Part shown: positions 32,928 through 44,708 of the stretch, piece after piece
Layout: every line of letters begins with the position of its first letter
Position numbering within the stretch: the stretch's first letter is position 1
Assembly: GCA_004764695.1 (NCBI GenBank)
Contig: SMSO01000025.1
Span: 4,132,862 to 4,196,861 of the forward strand
DNA length: 64,000 nt
Direction of reading: 5' to 3'
Source of the DNA: Schizochytrium sp. TIO01
Lineage: Eukaryota > Sar > Bigyra > Thraustochytrida > Thraustochytriidae
Notes under the pieces: generated by a model
Databases searched by the model: none
The model's input: only the letters and a program-made list of their open reading frames with translations
What the model was told of the DNA's origin: nothing
Position numbers and translations under genes: made by a program

Positions 32928-33845
32928 ATGACATTCTGCGAAGTTAATACAGGAGGCGCCTCGCACCGTATTTGGTATGAGGTTTCGGGCGCCGCGGAGG
33001 AGGATGCGAAGCACAGAATGCTCTTCACGATGGGACTGGGCTCGGATTCTCGACTCTGGAAAATCCAAGTTGACTATTTTTCCAAGCTCCCTGGGTACCG
33101 TGTTTGCATTTATGACAACCGTGGAATTGGCTTTTCGGACCCAGTACCAGGTCGATGGACGACTCGTGAGATGGCTCAAGATGCACTCGCTCTCATGGAC
33201 CACCTTGGCTGGCAGAAGGATGTAAACTTGGTTGGTACGTCTATGGGAGGCATGATCACTTTGGAGATTGCCTGTCAAGACATTCCACGCTTCGCTAGTG
33301 TAACCCTGGCCTCCACGATTGCAGGTGGTATCCCCTCTTTGTTACATTTCGCTACAGTGCTTCACTCGGGCTTGTATAAACTTGTGCGCCTCGCTGCAGC
33401 TCAAACTCAAGACGAGCGAGGAAAGTGGTTTTTGTCGTGCCTATTCCCAGATGAGTTCGTTAAGCTTGAAGACGAGGCGCACCCTGGCCAGTCTAATGCT
33501 GATAGCTTACAACAATACTTTCTTGATGTGACCAAGGAAGAGCCTGGGCGAGAGCAAGTGACTGGCACAACATTCATTAAACAGTGCCTCGCAGCAGCAA
33601 CGCACAGCGTTTCATCTTCCAAACTTCGCAATCTAGGAGAGTCTGTCTCGGTCCTGGTTTTGACTGGAGATGTAGATATCGTTGTTCCACCCGCTAACTC
33701 AGAGCGCCTAGCTCGTGAAATCCCGAACTGTCACTTTCTTAAGGTGTCTGGTGCAGGCCACGGCGTTTTGATGCAGAATCGGGAGTTTACTAACCAAGCT
33801 ATTCAAAGCTTAATTGAGAGACAGCCAATCAGGACTGAGCCTTAA
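32928..33845 (+). CDS. Alpha/beta-hydrolase fold protein
   Basis: A 305-residue protein from the first in-frame ATG. It has the usual alpha/beta-hydrolase landmarks in order: an MGLGSDSRLW oxyanion-loop strand, CIYDNRGIGFSDP, the nucleophile elbow GTS105MGG, the acid strand VLTGDVD250IVVPP and the catalytic histidine GAGH278GVL. Length and layout match single-domain hydrolases of the epoxide-hydrolase/esterase/3-oxoadipate-lactonase type; the substrate cannot be told from sequence. No signal peptide or membrane segment is seen, so it is probably cytosolic. The triad is complete. It is the first intact protein gene to the right of the tRNA region and stands alone. Confidence 0.9.
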   Translation: MTFCEVNTGGASHRIWYEVSGAAEEDAKHRMLFTMGLGSDSRLWKIQVDYFSKLPGYRVCIYDNRGIGFSDPVPGRWTTREMAQDALALMDHLGWQKDVNLVGTSMGGMITLEIACQDIPRFASVTLASTIAGGIPSLLHFATVLHSGLYKLVRLAAAQTQDERGKWFLSCLFPDEFVKLEDEAHPGQSNADSLQQYFLDVTKEEPGREQVTGTTFIKQCLAAATHSVSSSKLRNLGESVSVLVLTGDVDIVVPPANSERLAREIPNCHFLKVSGAGHGVLMQNREFTNQAIQSLIERQPIRTEP

Positions 33846-36800
33846 AAGAGAGGATCGATAGCGATATTTCACAGGAGCATTCACACTCCGCATGCTTATC
33901 ATAGATGGATGGTGCCGGTAATGATGACCAAAACAAATATGTCTTTCCGTGCGGTCTCCACAATTAAAAGACTTGATGAATTTAAACAATCTTTTCACTC
34001 AGAGACTATGATCTCGGTAAATCATATTAGCCCGAATGTCCCTTGTTCATTTTTACATTTCTCGATACCATGTTGCTTTATAAGTGTATTAATCAACATG
34101 CGTGGGGTCCTTTCTATTGAAACATTGAAAATCTATCTAGATGTGGTGCCAAAACTTGTAAAGGTCCTCTTTGTATCATAGTAACTGACTTAGGAGGAGC
34201 ACGCTGATGTTAGCCTTATGAATGATATTCTCACTGCATAGATTGCGTTTTACATCAGTGTTGGGTACCGGTTGCCCACCTTCACTTCACACAGCCCTTT
34301 TCTTACTTTGCTTGACAGGCGATTTGTTAATCTAAGCATCTATTCTAAAAGGATTCTTTTAGTCTGCACCATTGGCACCATCGTGCCCACGCCGAGGCCC
34401 ACAAATTAAACATCCGGCCTCAGTCTATCGCCAGCATTCAACTCACGACCATGTCGTGATAGCTGCTATAGAATATTTTCCTGAAAGCGAACCTCGTTAA
34501 GTTCTATTTCGCTAGCTAGCTGGTCACTCCTGACCTGCTCTATTTTCTGCTATCTATCTATCCCCTCATCAGATTTTGATTGCCTCGTGCAAGGTTTTGC
34601 ATTCTACATCATATTTCAAATGTGTAGCTCAAGTACCAGCAAGAATGAGATGACCACCGCCAAAGGCATCATCACCCTGGCTTGAAATCGCTCGCGGCCC
34701 CCTCCTTGTTGAGCTGGCAGGCAGGCGGAGTTCGCAAGAAAGAAGCTCTGGCCCCCGGGTGTTCAATCGAGCGACCAGTCGAACGAGCAGCCAGAAGGCC
34801 ACCCACAACAGCAGCAGCAGCAGCAGCAGGAGTCGGAGGCCCTTCTCCATGCGAGCGATCTTGATCAAGAATTCAAGGTCGCACTGACTGTCCAGGACCC
34901 TCGAGGCTTCTTCTGTCCTGGGCTTGCTTCTTTGGCAATTGATCCCGAGTTCATGAATTCCAGTTCTTTGGCATGCCTCCTATAACGTGGCTGCTTCTTT
35001 CTTCTTTTAACTTCTTTTTTACTGTGTATACCCTAGTAACTACTATCTGTATCTGCTAGATGAGCGGCCTAAGTCGCAGCCACCTTTCTTTGACCAATGC
35101 TGCTCACTCGAACTTTTGAGAACGAAGACCTGGCAAGAGACCCTGCCCAAGACAACCGGAGTCCTCGTGACCTCGTGAGGGCCGATGACCTGTCACGCTC
35201 TCGCTGCCAAGTTTGACAGCAGGGCATGCTCATGATCGATCGCTGGCGGAGTTTGTAGCTCGCGGGAACAAGACAAGGCAAGACAAGACAAGAAAAGCAA
35301 AGCAATTCCTGGCCAAGTTTGGCGAAGTTAGGGGCTCTCGAGGCACCTGCACGACGCTCCGGTTGACGGCGATGCCGCGGAGACTGTGGCCTCGGCGAGA
35401 CACCTCTCGTGCTGTGACATGCTCTGCTCTCTGGAGCTGCAGCGGTGTCTGATGTGAAGGTCATCGCGGTTGCTGCTCGAAATCAAGCAAGCAGGCAGGC
35501 ACTTGCTTCATTCGGCAAGGGTTCTTGCTCCCTTCCTTCAGCGCCGACCAAGCGGCGGCACGACTTCAGCTTGCAGCCATCGCGCGAAAGGATGCGGCGG
35601 GCGAGGTTGTCCTCTCCGGATTGCTTGATCGCCGACAGAGGTCATTTATTTCGATGTCTTTGGTTCAGATTTCGTTCAAGTTCTGTGACTCGACTCTTAA
35701 CTTCAATCCTCTGGTTCAACCATACTTTCGGTAACTAAACTTGAGTTGTTTTAGCTTTCGTGCCCATCAACAGACGCACAAACACGCAAAGGGTCGACGT
35801 GACAGACAAGCGAACAAGCAGCCAAGAGAGCAAGCAGAGAAGCCTCCTCAGAGGAGATTGTGGCTTCGCCTTCAGAAGAAGAGGCCAAGACTCGGGTTCT
35901 TTGTTATGTCTCTCATCCTCTCCCATTTCGAGACGACTGATAAAATCTAAATCTAAAATCTTAGAAGAAAGATGAAATGAACATGAAAAAAACATGGTTA
36001 GTTTTATTTTATTTTATTTCTATTTTATTTTAAAGTTGTTTTATTTTCATAACTTAAAAGTAAAAAATAAAAACCAGACTATCATTACTATGATTACTGT
36101 TATTATAAATTATAATCTAAACGAACTTGACGATCAGTGAGTGCAAAAATAAAATCAGACTCATCCTCCTCCACTGCTAGCGTTTTATGTAACTTGGCCT
36201 TAGCGCCGCTCAAGTGGCCTGGAAAGCGGAAGGCTGTCTTTCAGACGCCACCCCCACTGCAATATTAATCTCCATCAAAACTGCCAAACTTCTGCACCGC
36301 ATGTGAGAGGTGACTGCTACCCTCCGTCCTTTCCGCCACATCCGCCTTAATTTTGGTGTTGCAGCCAGCTTAGGATGATGGTGATGAGGTGTATATTAAG
36401 GCCTATTGTCGAGGATCTTTCCTCCCTTCTTGGGCCCGAAAGAAAAAGAGAAAGAAGAAAGAGAAAGAAGAAAGAGAATGGAATTAAGGATCTGAGAAAC
36501 GTAGAACCACTATCTCAGTACCCTTCGGAATCGCGCAGAAGAGGCCAGGCAGAGCGCGGCCGGCGGGGAGAGGAGGTCGAGGAGAGGGAGGTAGGGAGGG
36601 AGGGAGGGAGGAAGGCCTTTTGCAGCTGGCTTGAGCCTCGCGACGAGGGAATCCGCAGTGGGTCGAGTGACCGCAACTTTCTTTCTTTCTTTCTTTGTTA
36701 ATTCTTTTTCTTCTTTTCCTTCGGAATGAAAGTATTTTTTGGTCTGCTTGAAACTTGAAACTTTGAAACTTTGGTGGGAATTGTAGGGGCACCTAACAAT

Positions 36801-37572
36801 AACTGTAGGAGTTTTAAATCTAAATTTAAAAATACTATATATATATATATATATATATACAAAATAAAAAACAAAAACTATTAGGTTGATCGATCAAATT
36901 TGAAGGGGCCAGCTAATTCAATTCTTCAAATAGCTGCGATCGATTTGAGCCCGGTGGATCGCTCGCAAGGATTCACCGACCTCCGCCAGGCAGGAACCGA
37001 TCAACTGGAAACAGTCAACGGTGTCTACCTCGCCAGAGAAGACGAACTACCGGGGACAGCTGGAAGCGTGGTCGTTCTGCTGCCCGCGTGATCACTTGTT
37101 TCCACGCCATTGAACTCGAAGTTCCATTCCTCCCAGCCTATAAATACGTGTCTGTTGCACAGCTCAGACATCAAGGATAGCCTGACGAAGCACTACAGAT
37201 CGGCGAGGAGGAAACTATCCACATTCACGCCAAGAGATTCTTCCCCCTTCCGAACTGGAAATCCCATTCGTCGAAAACTCGACGCGCAACGACACGACTT
37301 TGCGCATATATAGATATATACATACATATTATAGTCTATATATATATATATATATAGACGTGAAAAAACGAACTGCGGCAGCGCTAGAGGAATTTCACCA
37401 GACCCACGAGATTGACGAAGAGGCACTGCTTGTGCATACAAAACCTCTCAGGCACACTGGTCCTGGAGAACTTGTAAATTTAAAATTTACTCGTGGCTGT
37501 ATATTTGCGACGCAGTGGGAGGTAGACATTGTGAGAAAAACTCTTGCAAGAGTGAGTCCTAGAATTGTAAAG
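33846..37572. other. 3.7-kb gap with a GC- and repeat-rich block
   Basis: No gene is supported. From about 34.65 to 35.9 kb the composition resembles the 7.6-11.5 kb block (GC-rich, GGCAGGC, AAGC and AGCAGC runs, CAG repeat 34808-34831, AAGACAAG runs near 35273). Then come ATTTT runs (36000-36050), GGGA repeats (36582-36615) and two TA runs (36836-36860 and 37338-37357). Like the first block, it lies directly upstream of a protein gene. Confidence 0.5.
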
Positions 37573-38583
37573 ATGCAGCGCTTCTTTGGTTCTGACGATA
37601 TTGGCGGGAATCGTGAAGATGACGACGACCTCGATGACCGTCGCATGTCCTCTGACCGGCGTAGGCGCTACAGCGAGCGGGCCGGGTCTGTCACAAACAA
37701 CCGCCCAAAGAACCGGCATCGTCAGCGACTTAGCGCTCGTGTACGTACGCTGGTCGCAGCGCTCCCAAATGTAAGCACTGTGGCACGCGATGGAAACCGC
37801 CGTCTAAGCATTCGTAGTTTACGAGGAGTAAGCGAGGATATAGAAGACCACTCTCGCGCTCGATCTGACAGTGGAAGCTTTCTGAGCGAGGATCCAGAAA
37901 GCGGAGACGAGTCTGCGACATCCTCACTTCGCCGCGAGCGACGCGAAGACTCCGCAGACTGGAAATCCGTAAGTACAATTGACTACAGCAGACGTGATCC
38001 GATCCTCCTGACAGACATCGACGACGATGAGCCCACCTTCACATACGAACGCCCAAACGGCACGCGTGTAAGGTATCGGGTGGAGAGCCTCGTAGACTAC
38101 ATGCTCTATGCAGGCACCTTCCGAGAACCAGAAACTGCTCTTCCGTTTTCTGATGATGACCTTGCCGAGCTAGATCGCATTGCTGAGAACGCTGGAATGC
38201 AAAAGGACTCCGTCTTGGAGGCAAGCAAACGACCTGAACAGTTCGCTGACCGCAGATTCTCAAGCACAGCAATGGTGGGACTGGAACGTTGCTGTGGTGA
38301 ACTCATCGGAGAGATCCCAGACATTGCAGAATCTCGCGAGTCTCGTGAGTCCGCACAACTTTATCTCATGACAGAACTCTTTCCCTCAATCCGGTACTAT
38401 TTTCGCCAAATGTATGAATTTGATCCCGAATTCGCGTCCCAATCACTAGGCCAGTATCGCGAGTTTGTCAAGGGCCCTCCGAACCGCCCGGTTCGGGACC
38501 GTAATCGAGTTCAGGCCATGTCTCTACAGTTCTTGGACGACCTCGAGCGTGATTTCCCTCCACCCCCAGAACCGGAGGAATAA
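37573..38583 (+). CDS. Unrecognised acidic/Arg-rich protein with a DPI-type module
   Basis: 336 residues from the first in-frame ATG. The frame stays open upstream across the 37.34-kb TA run with no ATG, and the stretch just before this ATG looks coding (GELVNLKFTRGCIFATQWEV). A spliced 5' exon is therefore likely, perhaps joined at the AG at 37356-37357. The N-terminal part is Arg/Asp/Ser-rich and disordered. Near residues 138-185 comes a compact module with DPILLTDIDDD, PNGTRVRYRVESLVDYML and FREPETALPFSDDDL. Its 'DPI ... FREPET ... PF' pattern recalls U-box-like folds, but I do not recognise the family. The end is a Pro/Glu tail. A nuclear or cytosolic role is a guess. Confidence 0.7.
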   Translation: MQRFFGSDDIGGNREDDDDLDDRRMSSDRRRRYSERAGSVTNNRPKNRHRQRLSARVRTLVAALPNVSTVARDGNRRLSIRSLRGVSEDIEDHSRARSDSGSFLSEDPESGDESATSSLRRERREDSADWKSVSTIDYSRRDPILLTDIDDDEPTFTYERPNGTRVRYRVESLVDYMLYAGTFREPETALPFSDDDLAELDRIAENAGMQKDSVLEASKRPEQFADRRFSSTAMVGLERCCGELIGEIPDIAESRESRESAQLYLMTELFPSIRYYFRQMYEFDPEFASQSLGQYREFVKGPPNRPVRDRNRVQAMSLQFLDDLERDFPPPPEPEE

Positions 38584-41500
38584 AGACACATCGCAAGGTT
38601 TTCCATTCTCTTTTCTTGCAAATCTTCTCGACAGCATGTCACATGCAGAGGCAGTGTTTGAAGAAATACAGACAGCTCAAGCAAACGCAAGTGAGGATGA
38701 AGACGAAATCTAAAAGGCCTTATTATACCGTTGTTTTCAGCAGTCGCACGAGAGCAAGTCTAACAACAGAGAAATTGAGAGCACGGCTCTCTCTCACATG
38801 TAAACACCCTGGCGACAAGGGCAAGCTGCCTTTTCGAGTCAATAGTAATACTCAACATACTTCACAAGCGCCCATTAATGTATATACAGCAATAACGAAT
38901 TTGCCTAGTACTACTTTTGATCACCAAACAAGCCTACCCCTTCTTCCTTCTCTCGGACAAAGATCCAATCTTTTTCAGAAGGAAAAGAAAGAAAGAATAG
39001 GAAAAAGCAGACAACTCAAGCTTGGGAGGTATCTTTTATTGTTGACGTCACTAACATAACGTACTCAAAGATAAATACCCGAACTATCAACTTTGACACC
39101 AACCATCTATATACTACCACATTTTTCTGTCTTCACTACGGGGAAAACTGAAAGAGTACTAGAACATAGAGGAGAGAAACAAACGTGCCAACTGAGTAGA
39201 AAGACAAGACTTCAAGACATGGGGATACACTTCATCGGGAATGAATTTCAGCTTGGTGGAAGTGGAATACTGCCGTTGACTGTTTTTAACAAATGTCACA
39301 GAATATCGGGTTGTCAAAGTTAGTAATCGTTGTTCGCAGAATTTTAGACCAAGATCACCCTCTTTTTTCCTCGCCTTAACCTCCAGCTATTTCTGCCTCT
39401 AGCCAGCGTAGAAACGGCGCCGCGTAGATACACTCGGGGGAAATCGTGACGACATGTAAATGTCTCATTGTGGTGGTGCATGGATATATTACCCTAACTG
39501 GTTATCAACACATGATAGTCTGCACTAAAGATTCAGGGTGTCTAATCACTGACGACGTCACGATCCTCTGCCTCGAGGCCTACTGCGGCAAAATCTTCGT
39601 TTCTAGCCATACACAGCTAGCTTTCTCTTCCTCTTGAACATCTTGCTCATCCATCTTCTCTTCGTCTTCACTTACAGCGTAGGCGCAGCAGCTGCAAAAG
39701 GATCACAAAACCCCCGTGCAGAAGAGCAGAGACCCTTCTATACTGAGGACAGCGACATTGCCCCTTAAGGCCAAGACCCCAGAGCGGAGTTTGGAGTCTG
39801 CTGCCAGATTGTCTTCACTTCACGCTGGCCGAATGGATGGCAGAGAGAATGGATGGAGAGGACAATACATCGTCTAGCGTAATACGGAATAAATGCTAGC
39901 AGATTAAGGCCAATACTACTGTTTGCACTAATAGGAGCCTATGCAAGTCTCAATGGATGGACCTCCTCTCTGCCTAGAGTGCCTCTCACCAGAACCAGTG
40001 TACACTATACTTCCAGGTCTCGAAACTGACAATATCTACTCCTAATGGATGCGTACGTAGGTACACCTATCAATTCTTCTACTTGAGTAAATTTTCTTTC
40101 TAATTGAAAAAAAGCCAAAGTAAACCAACCATAGCAATTGATCTACAAAGCACCTACTGCGCAACACTGAAAACCATTTGTTATAGGTACTACTACCCTA
40201 GTAGTATTTCAAATGTAACATACAATTCAAGAAACCCTAGGAGTTGGTCTTCTCCTGCTTAGGAGCGAGTAATCTACCACCTCGGGTAGTATAGAAATCT
40301 AAATGAAGATGGGAATTGGCAGTCTAAGACATTTCTTCCATTATCGCAAATCGGCATCGTAATTCAAGATCTTGCAAGAAACAGACAAATGACTCGCACA
40401 ATTGCAATATTTGGAATATAGTTTTTTCAGTCGAGCAATCATAAACTTGTACTATCTTACTACCAAAGCTTCTGTCCACTCTCTTGCAATTTCTGTTTGT
40501 TGTGAACATGTACATGTTAAGAAAATATGGTTTTGTTACTAATGTAAATTTATGATGGTCAATTAGATAAGTTGAATGTTGAAAAAGTTGCAGCTTTCTC
40601 GGTTCAATGCCAATGCACAAGAAAGATGCAAAGGATTATATCTATCATCCTCTATCCTCAAACAATTCCTGTTTCCAGAGATACTAAGCAAGTAACATAA
40701 AGGCATAGATGTATTTCAAAAGCTGCAATATGAAGCAATTATCTTGGGGAAACCAAGATTCACATGTAGCCTGATCTACTTTTTAAAGACCTCCCATGTT
40801 GGTTGAACGTCAGTACAGTCCTTGGCTTACAAGTGTCGAATCAGTCTAGGGTCGAATTATATAATTGCATTCTATACGAATAAATAAAATTATGGCGTGA
40901 ATATATGTGAATCGCAGTGTGGTATAAAGGCGTGTCTCATAGTTCTTGACCTCTCTAGGACATTAATCATTTAATGGTAAGCTACATCGCACAAAGACCG
41001 TCAGGTTTTAGTTCAATTCTTCCCTTGACTTGCGCATCGCAATGTGTGAGGACTTCTATAAGGTTATGAACTATTTTCATAAAGACAACAATCTGTTTTG
41101 CTTTGGCTGATTAGAGCTTCGCATAAACTATATTCAGCATCGAAGTTATTGTTCAAACCCCATGTTAGCCACATTATGAAGCCTTACACATACATGGCTT
41201 CGTGAGATTTTGTGGTGTTTTCTAAACATAATTATCTTGCCTTCTGAAAGTTAGACAAAAGAGGTAGGCAACTTTAAGAGTCCGCCCCCGCCCTGAGGTA
41301 TTGATGGATTAAGTTCCATTTTCTTCTGAATTGATCTGACTCATTTTAGAAGGTTTTGATGGCTGTCACTTTTCTGCAAAACCCATGTGAGCTTTCCGAA
41401 ATTATTTTCTTGCAATGCCCAACTTCCGTAGGCGGATCCCACAATTAGTCACCGTAATCGTCTCATGAATTAGTTCATTTCGAAAGCGCCGTTTCTGAAA

Positions 41501-41960
41501 ACACCTTAGACACACCACCCGTTGTTAATATCGCAGTTAACGTCATTCATCTTTCTTTGTTTGTTTCGTCTTTGGAGGCACATGCATAATACAAATACGT
41601 GTGCTGTACGCTTGCTTATCGTCAATTAAAGCTTTACTTGGATTCAAATGTGTATGTAATCAAACTTGCTAAGACAATCTAACAGCAACGGTATGCTTCC
41701 CTGTTAGCAGTAGCTGGATAGATTGAATATTGATACTTGGGAGGGTCATGAAGCAGCGTGGATTAAATTGCTCAGAGGGATGGCTTGAACATAATATTGT
41801 CTATGAGTCTCATGCAGTCAGCTTCATAGTCTTCATATTTGTGTAGCTGAAGAAATTGCTGCTATATGCTTCTCTTAAATTAACAAAGCTCACAGTTGAG
41901 ATATAGTAATTTAATGTTTCTTGTGAGAATAAAGTGGCACTTCGTAAGTTGGGTTTTCGA
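38584..41960. other. 3.4-kb gap, no gene supported
   Basis: A 147-codon frame at 38616-39059 has no coding character beyond its length. From 39.3 kb on, frames are short and the sequence is AT-rich. I see no RNA gene or element here. Confidence 0.45.
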
Positions 41961-42412
41961 CGAGCAAAAGAGTTATTACAACTCGAAAGAGCTATGATAA
42001 CTCGAAAGAGCTATGATAACTCGAAAGAGTTATGACAACTCGAAAGAGCTATGATAACTCGAAAGAGCTATGATAACTCGAAAGAGTTATGACAAGTCGA
42101 AAGAGCTATGATAACTCGAAAGAGCTATGACAAGTCGAAAGAGCTATGATAACTCGAAAGAGTTATGACAAGTCGAAAGAGCTATGACAAGTCGAAAGAG
42201 CTATGACAAGTCGAAAGAGTTATTGCAACTCGAAAGAGTTATGATAACTCGAAAGAGCTATGGCAACTCGAAAGAGCTATGGTAACTCGAAAGAGCTATG
42301 GTAACTCGAAAGAGCTATGGCAACTCGAAAGAGCTATGATAACTCGAAAGAGCTATTGCAACTCGAAAGAGCTATGATAACTCGAAAGAGCTATGATAAC
42401 CGAAAGAGCGAT
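41961..42412. repeat. 19-bp hairpin minisatellite, 23 copies
   Basis: Twenty-three GAAAGAG cores recur with a 19-bp period; the consensus unit is AACTCGAAAGAGCTATGAT. Variants are limited to a few positions (AACTC or AAGTC; GAGCT or GAGTT; GAT, GAC, GGC or TGC). Each unit can fold as CTC-GAAA-GAG. In units at 42016-42033, 42073-42090 and 42149-42166 the stem is a perfect 7 bp (ATAACTC/GAGTTAT) around GAAA, a GNRA-type tetraloop. The array lies in gene-poor AT-rich DNA with no open frame across it. Confidence 0.96.
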
Positions 42413-44708
42413 TACTCCCAGTTCTTCTTCTCTGATGTTTAGAAACGACGTTCGTTGATCTTGTATGTTCAAAGTTGTTAAGCATATTTATCCATCTTAT
42501 CAGTGAGATCCATAAGCAACATACATACATTCAGTCTATAAGGGGTTCATCCAGTCTGCTTCCAGCATGGAACATTATCTTGCCTACAGTGTGAACATTC
42601 CCAGTTAAGTCTTTTCATGAAGCCATCGTGTTTGTTAATACTACATGAACAAATATCGATTCTTGTATTGAATGAAATGTAATGAAAAATACTATATAAC
42701 CAACCTGTAAGATTAGCAATATACTTGGATATCGATATTATCAAAATTAGCAGTGATTAACGCAATAACACCATGAATCACAGCGAAGCCCTCATACTAT
42801 CCAAAGCTGCAATCACTTTTTATTTATATCAAATGAGAGAACTAAATATCCATTAGACTTCGGGCAGGTAGATTTAGCAAACATCAAAATGTTTCATTTG
42901 AGAAAGCGAAGATTCGTTATGACTGTGGTTCACCGCTAAGTGAAGAAAGGTAAACAGGATACATCTCCTCGGTCTTCTAATGTCAACTATTAACTATATA
43001 TAGCATGCACAGTAACCATGTTCGTTTAGAGAGTTCACTTCATTGACAAACACGGAAGTACTTCAAGAAAATTCGGTTTCCAAAATATTTGCAAAGAGGG
43101 TGCGGACTCAAAAGCTTATGCTCGAGCCGATTACAGAAGGGAAAGCTAAGGATTACATGCTCTAAAGGCAGATTTTGGGTGACTACACTGTTGTAAGCCA
43201 TTCATACCATGATGCTCCCTACGAGCTTTACGATTATTCTTTCCAAGGTAAAATCGAGAAAACTGGTTGAATGTCTAGAGTCGCTTTGAAGCTGGAAAGT
43301 TGTTAATCTAATATAAATGAAAGACTCAATGGCAGACTGCTCATGGTAACGTGTGGTTTTGTGAGCCTTCAACAAATTCTGTAAATCTATAAAGCAAGAC
43401 ACTGAGAAAACCTAACACCCAAATATAATGCCTCTGCAAGAAACAGAGCACGCCTTTTCTATGGCACTTCAAAACCTCAGGTTTTGTATTCAATTAGTAG
43501 CCTGAGACCTTCTAGTCCACTCGAGCACATATTTATAGTCTTTACAGCACTCAAGGGTGTCAAATTCTGAAGTAAAGTTTTTCATTTTGGGTTCTCTAAG
43601 TTCAATTCATGTTGAAACCTCATTCAAATCTTCAAGATTTGGTAGGCAATCTGTATAACGTCTATGGGAAAGTTCCGTGCTAATGACCTAAGCCATTATC
43701 CGTGTGGATGTCATGGTTGCTGATTCTGAAAACGTCATCTTCTTGAGATCCGATGCCTGTGCATTTGGTACATGTTTTTAAAACTCGTCTATATAAACCC
43801 TGAATTCTATAAGCATACCAGTCCACTATGTAGAGAGTCTAAAGAGTCAAATCTCCCCCTTTTGGTATCCCGTTCTAGTTGAATGCACGGCACTTCGTGC
43901 ATGAAGAGTTTCCTCAAATCCATTGTGCATTGAATACTCTCCTTCTAGTTTACATTAATTTATTGTGACAACGTCCTGCCACGCTTTCCTCCCCCCAAAA
44001 CAGCAGTCTCCTTGAGGACAATACCTCCAGCACCTCCACACAATCACATCTTTGCTCAGCTACGCCTTGACTTGACCTCAGCTCTACTTTTGAGAAAAGA
44101 CTTCATGACTCCCGCAGCTCAAGAAAGGTTTCTTCAGGTGTTGGAATTCATGAACAGGCTGAGTAATACACACGTATAGGTTTACCAGACTCCTAGTGTT
44201 TCCTATCGCTCGTAGTTGGCGAAGATACAATTAGTTATAAAATGGAAACAAGTGAGTTATTCCGGAGACTCCACTATAGCAGAGCTTCGCTACAAGTGAA
44301 GTATCGCTGCCGTTACAATAGAATATTGCGGAGGCGATCAAGCAGCAGCAGAAGCGCAACTCGAAGCTGGATCTTCGTTCGCTGCGCGGACGTGGAGCAG
44401 CGGCACCTTGTTCGAGGCATTGCGGTAGGGTCTACCGCGTCTCGGACATCTTTACAAGACACGAGAGTTTCCTCCGACGCAAGTTTGGTGCATAGACCTG
44501 CATCGACCGCCCTCGCAAGAAAGGTTCTTTGGAAACCGGCACTGTAAGGACAGTACAGTACTTTGCCAGGTGGCTTCGTCAGAGTTCATAGGGTGCGCTA
44601 GGTTTCTGTTCTTCATTGGAGTGAATCTCTTGGTGAGAGTCTATAATTAACGTTGGCTGTGCTGCAAGTGGGCAAAGTACTAGGTAGATTGTTTTTTTAT
44701 TGCGGAAA
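42413..44708. other. Gap between the minisatellite and the atlastin gene
   Basis: No gene is supported. A 101-codon Arg/Ser-rich frame at 44242-44547 starts with ATG but lacks any motif and has a competing coding-like frame on the same strand. It could be 5' leader sequence of the downstream gene. Confidence 0.4.

Noticed and set aside
44242-44547. 101-codon frame before the atlastin gene as a separate gene
   Set aside because: No motif is present, composition is Arg/Ser-rich, and another frame in the same stretch looks equally coding-like.
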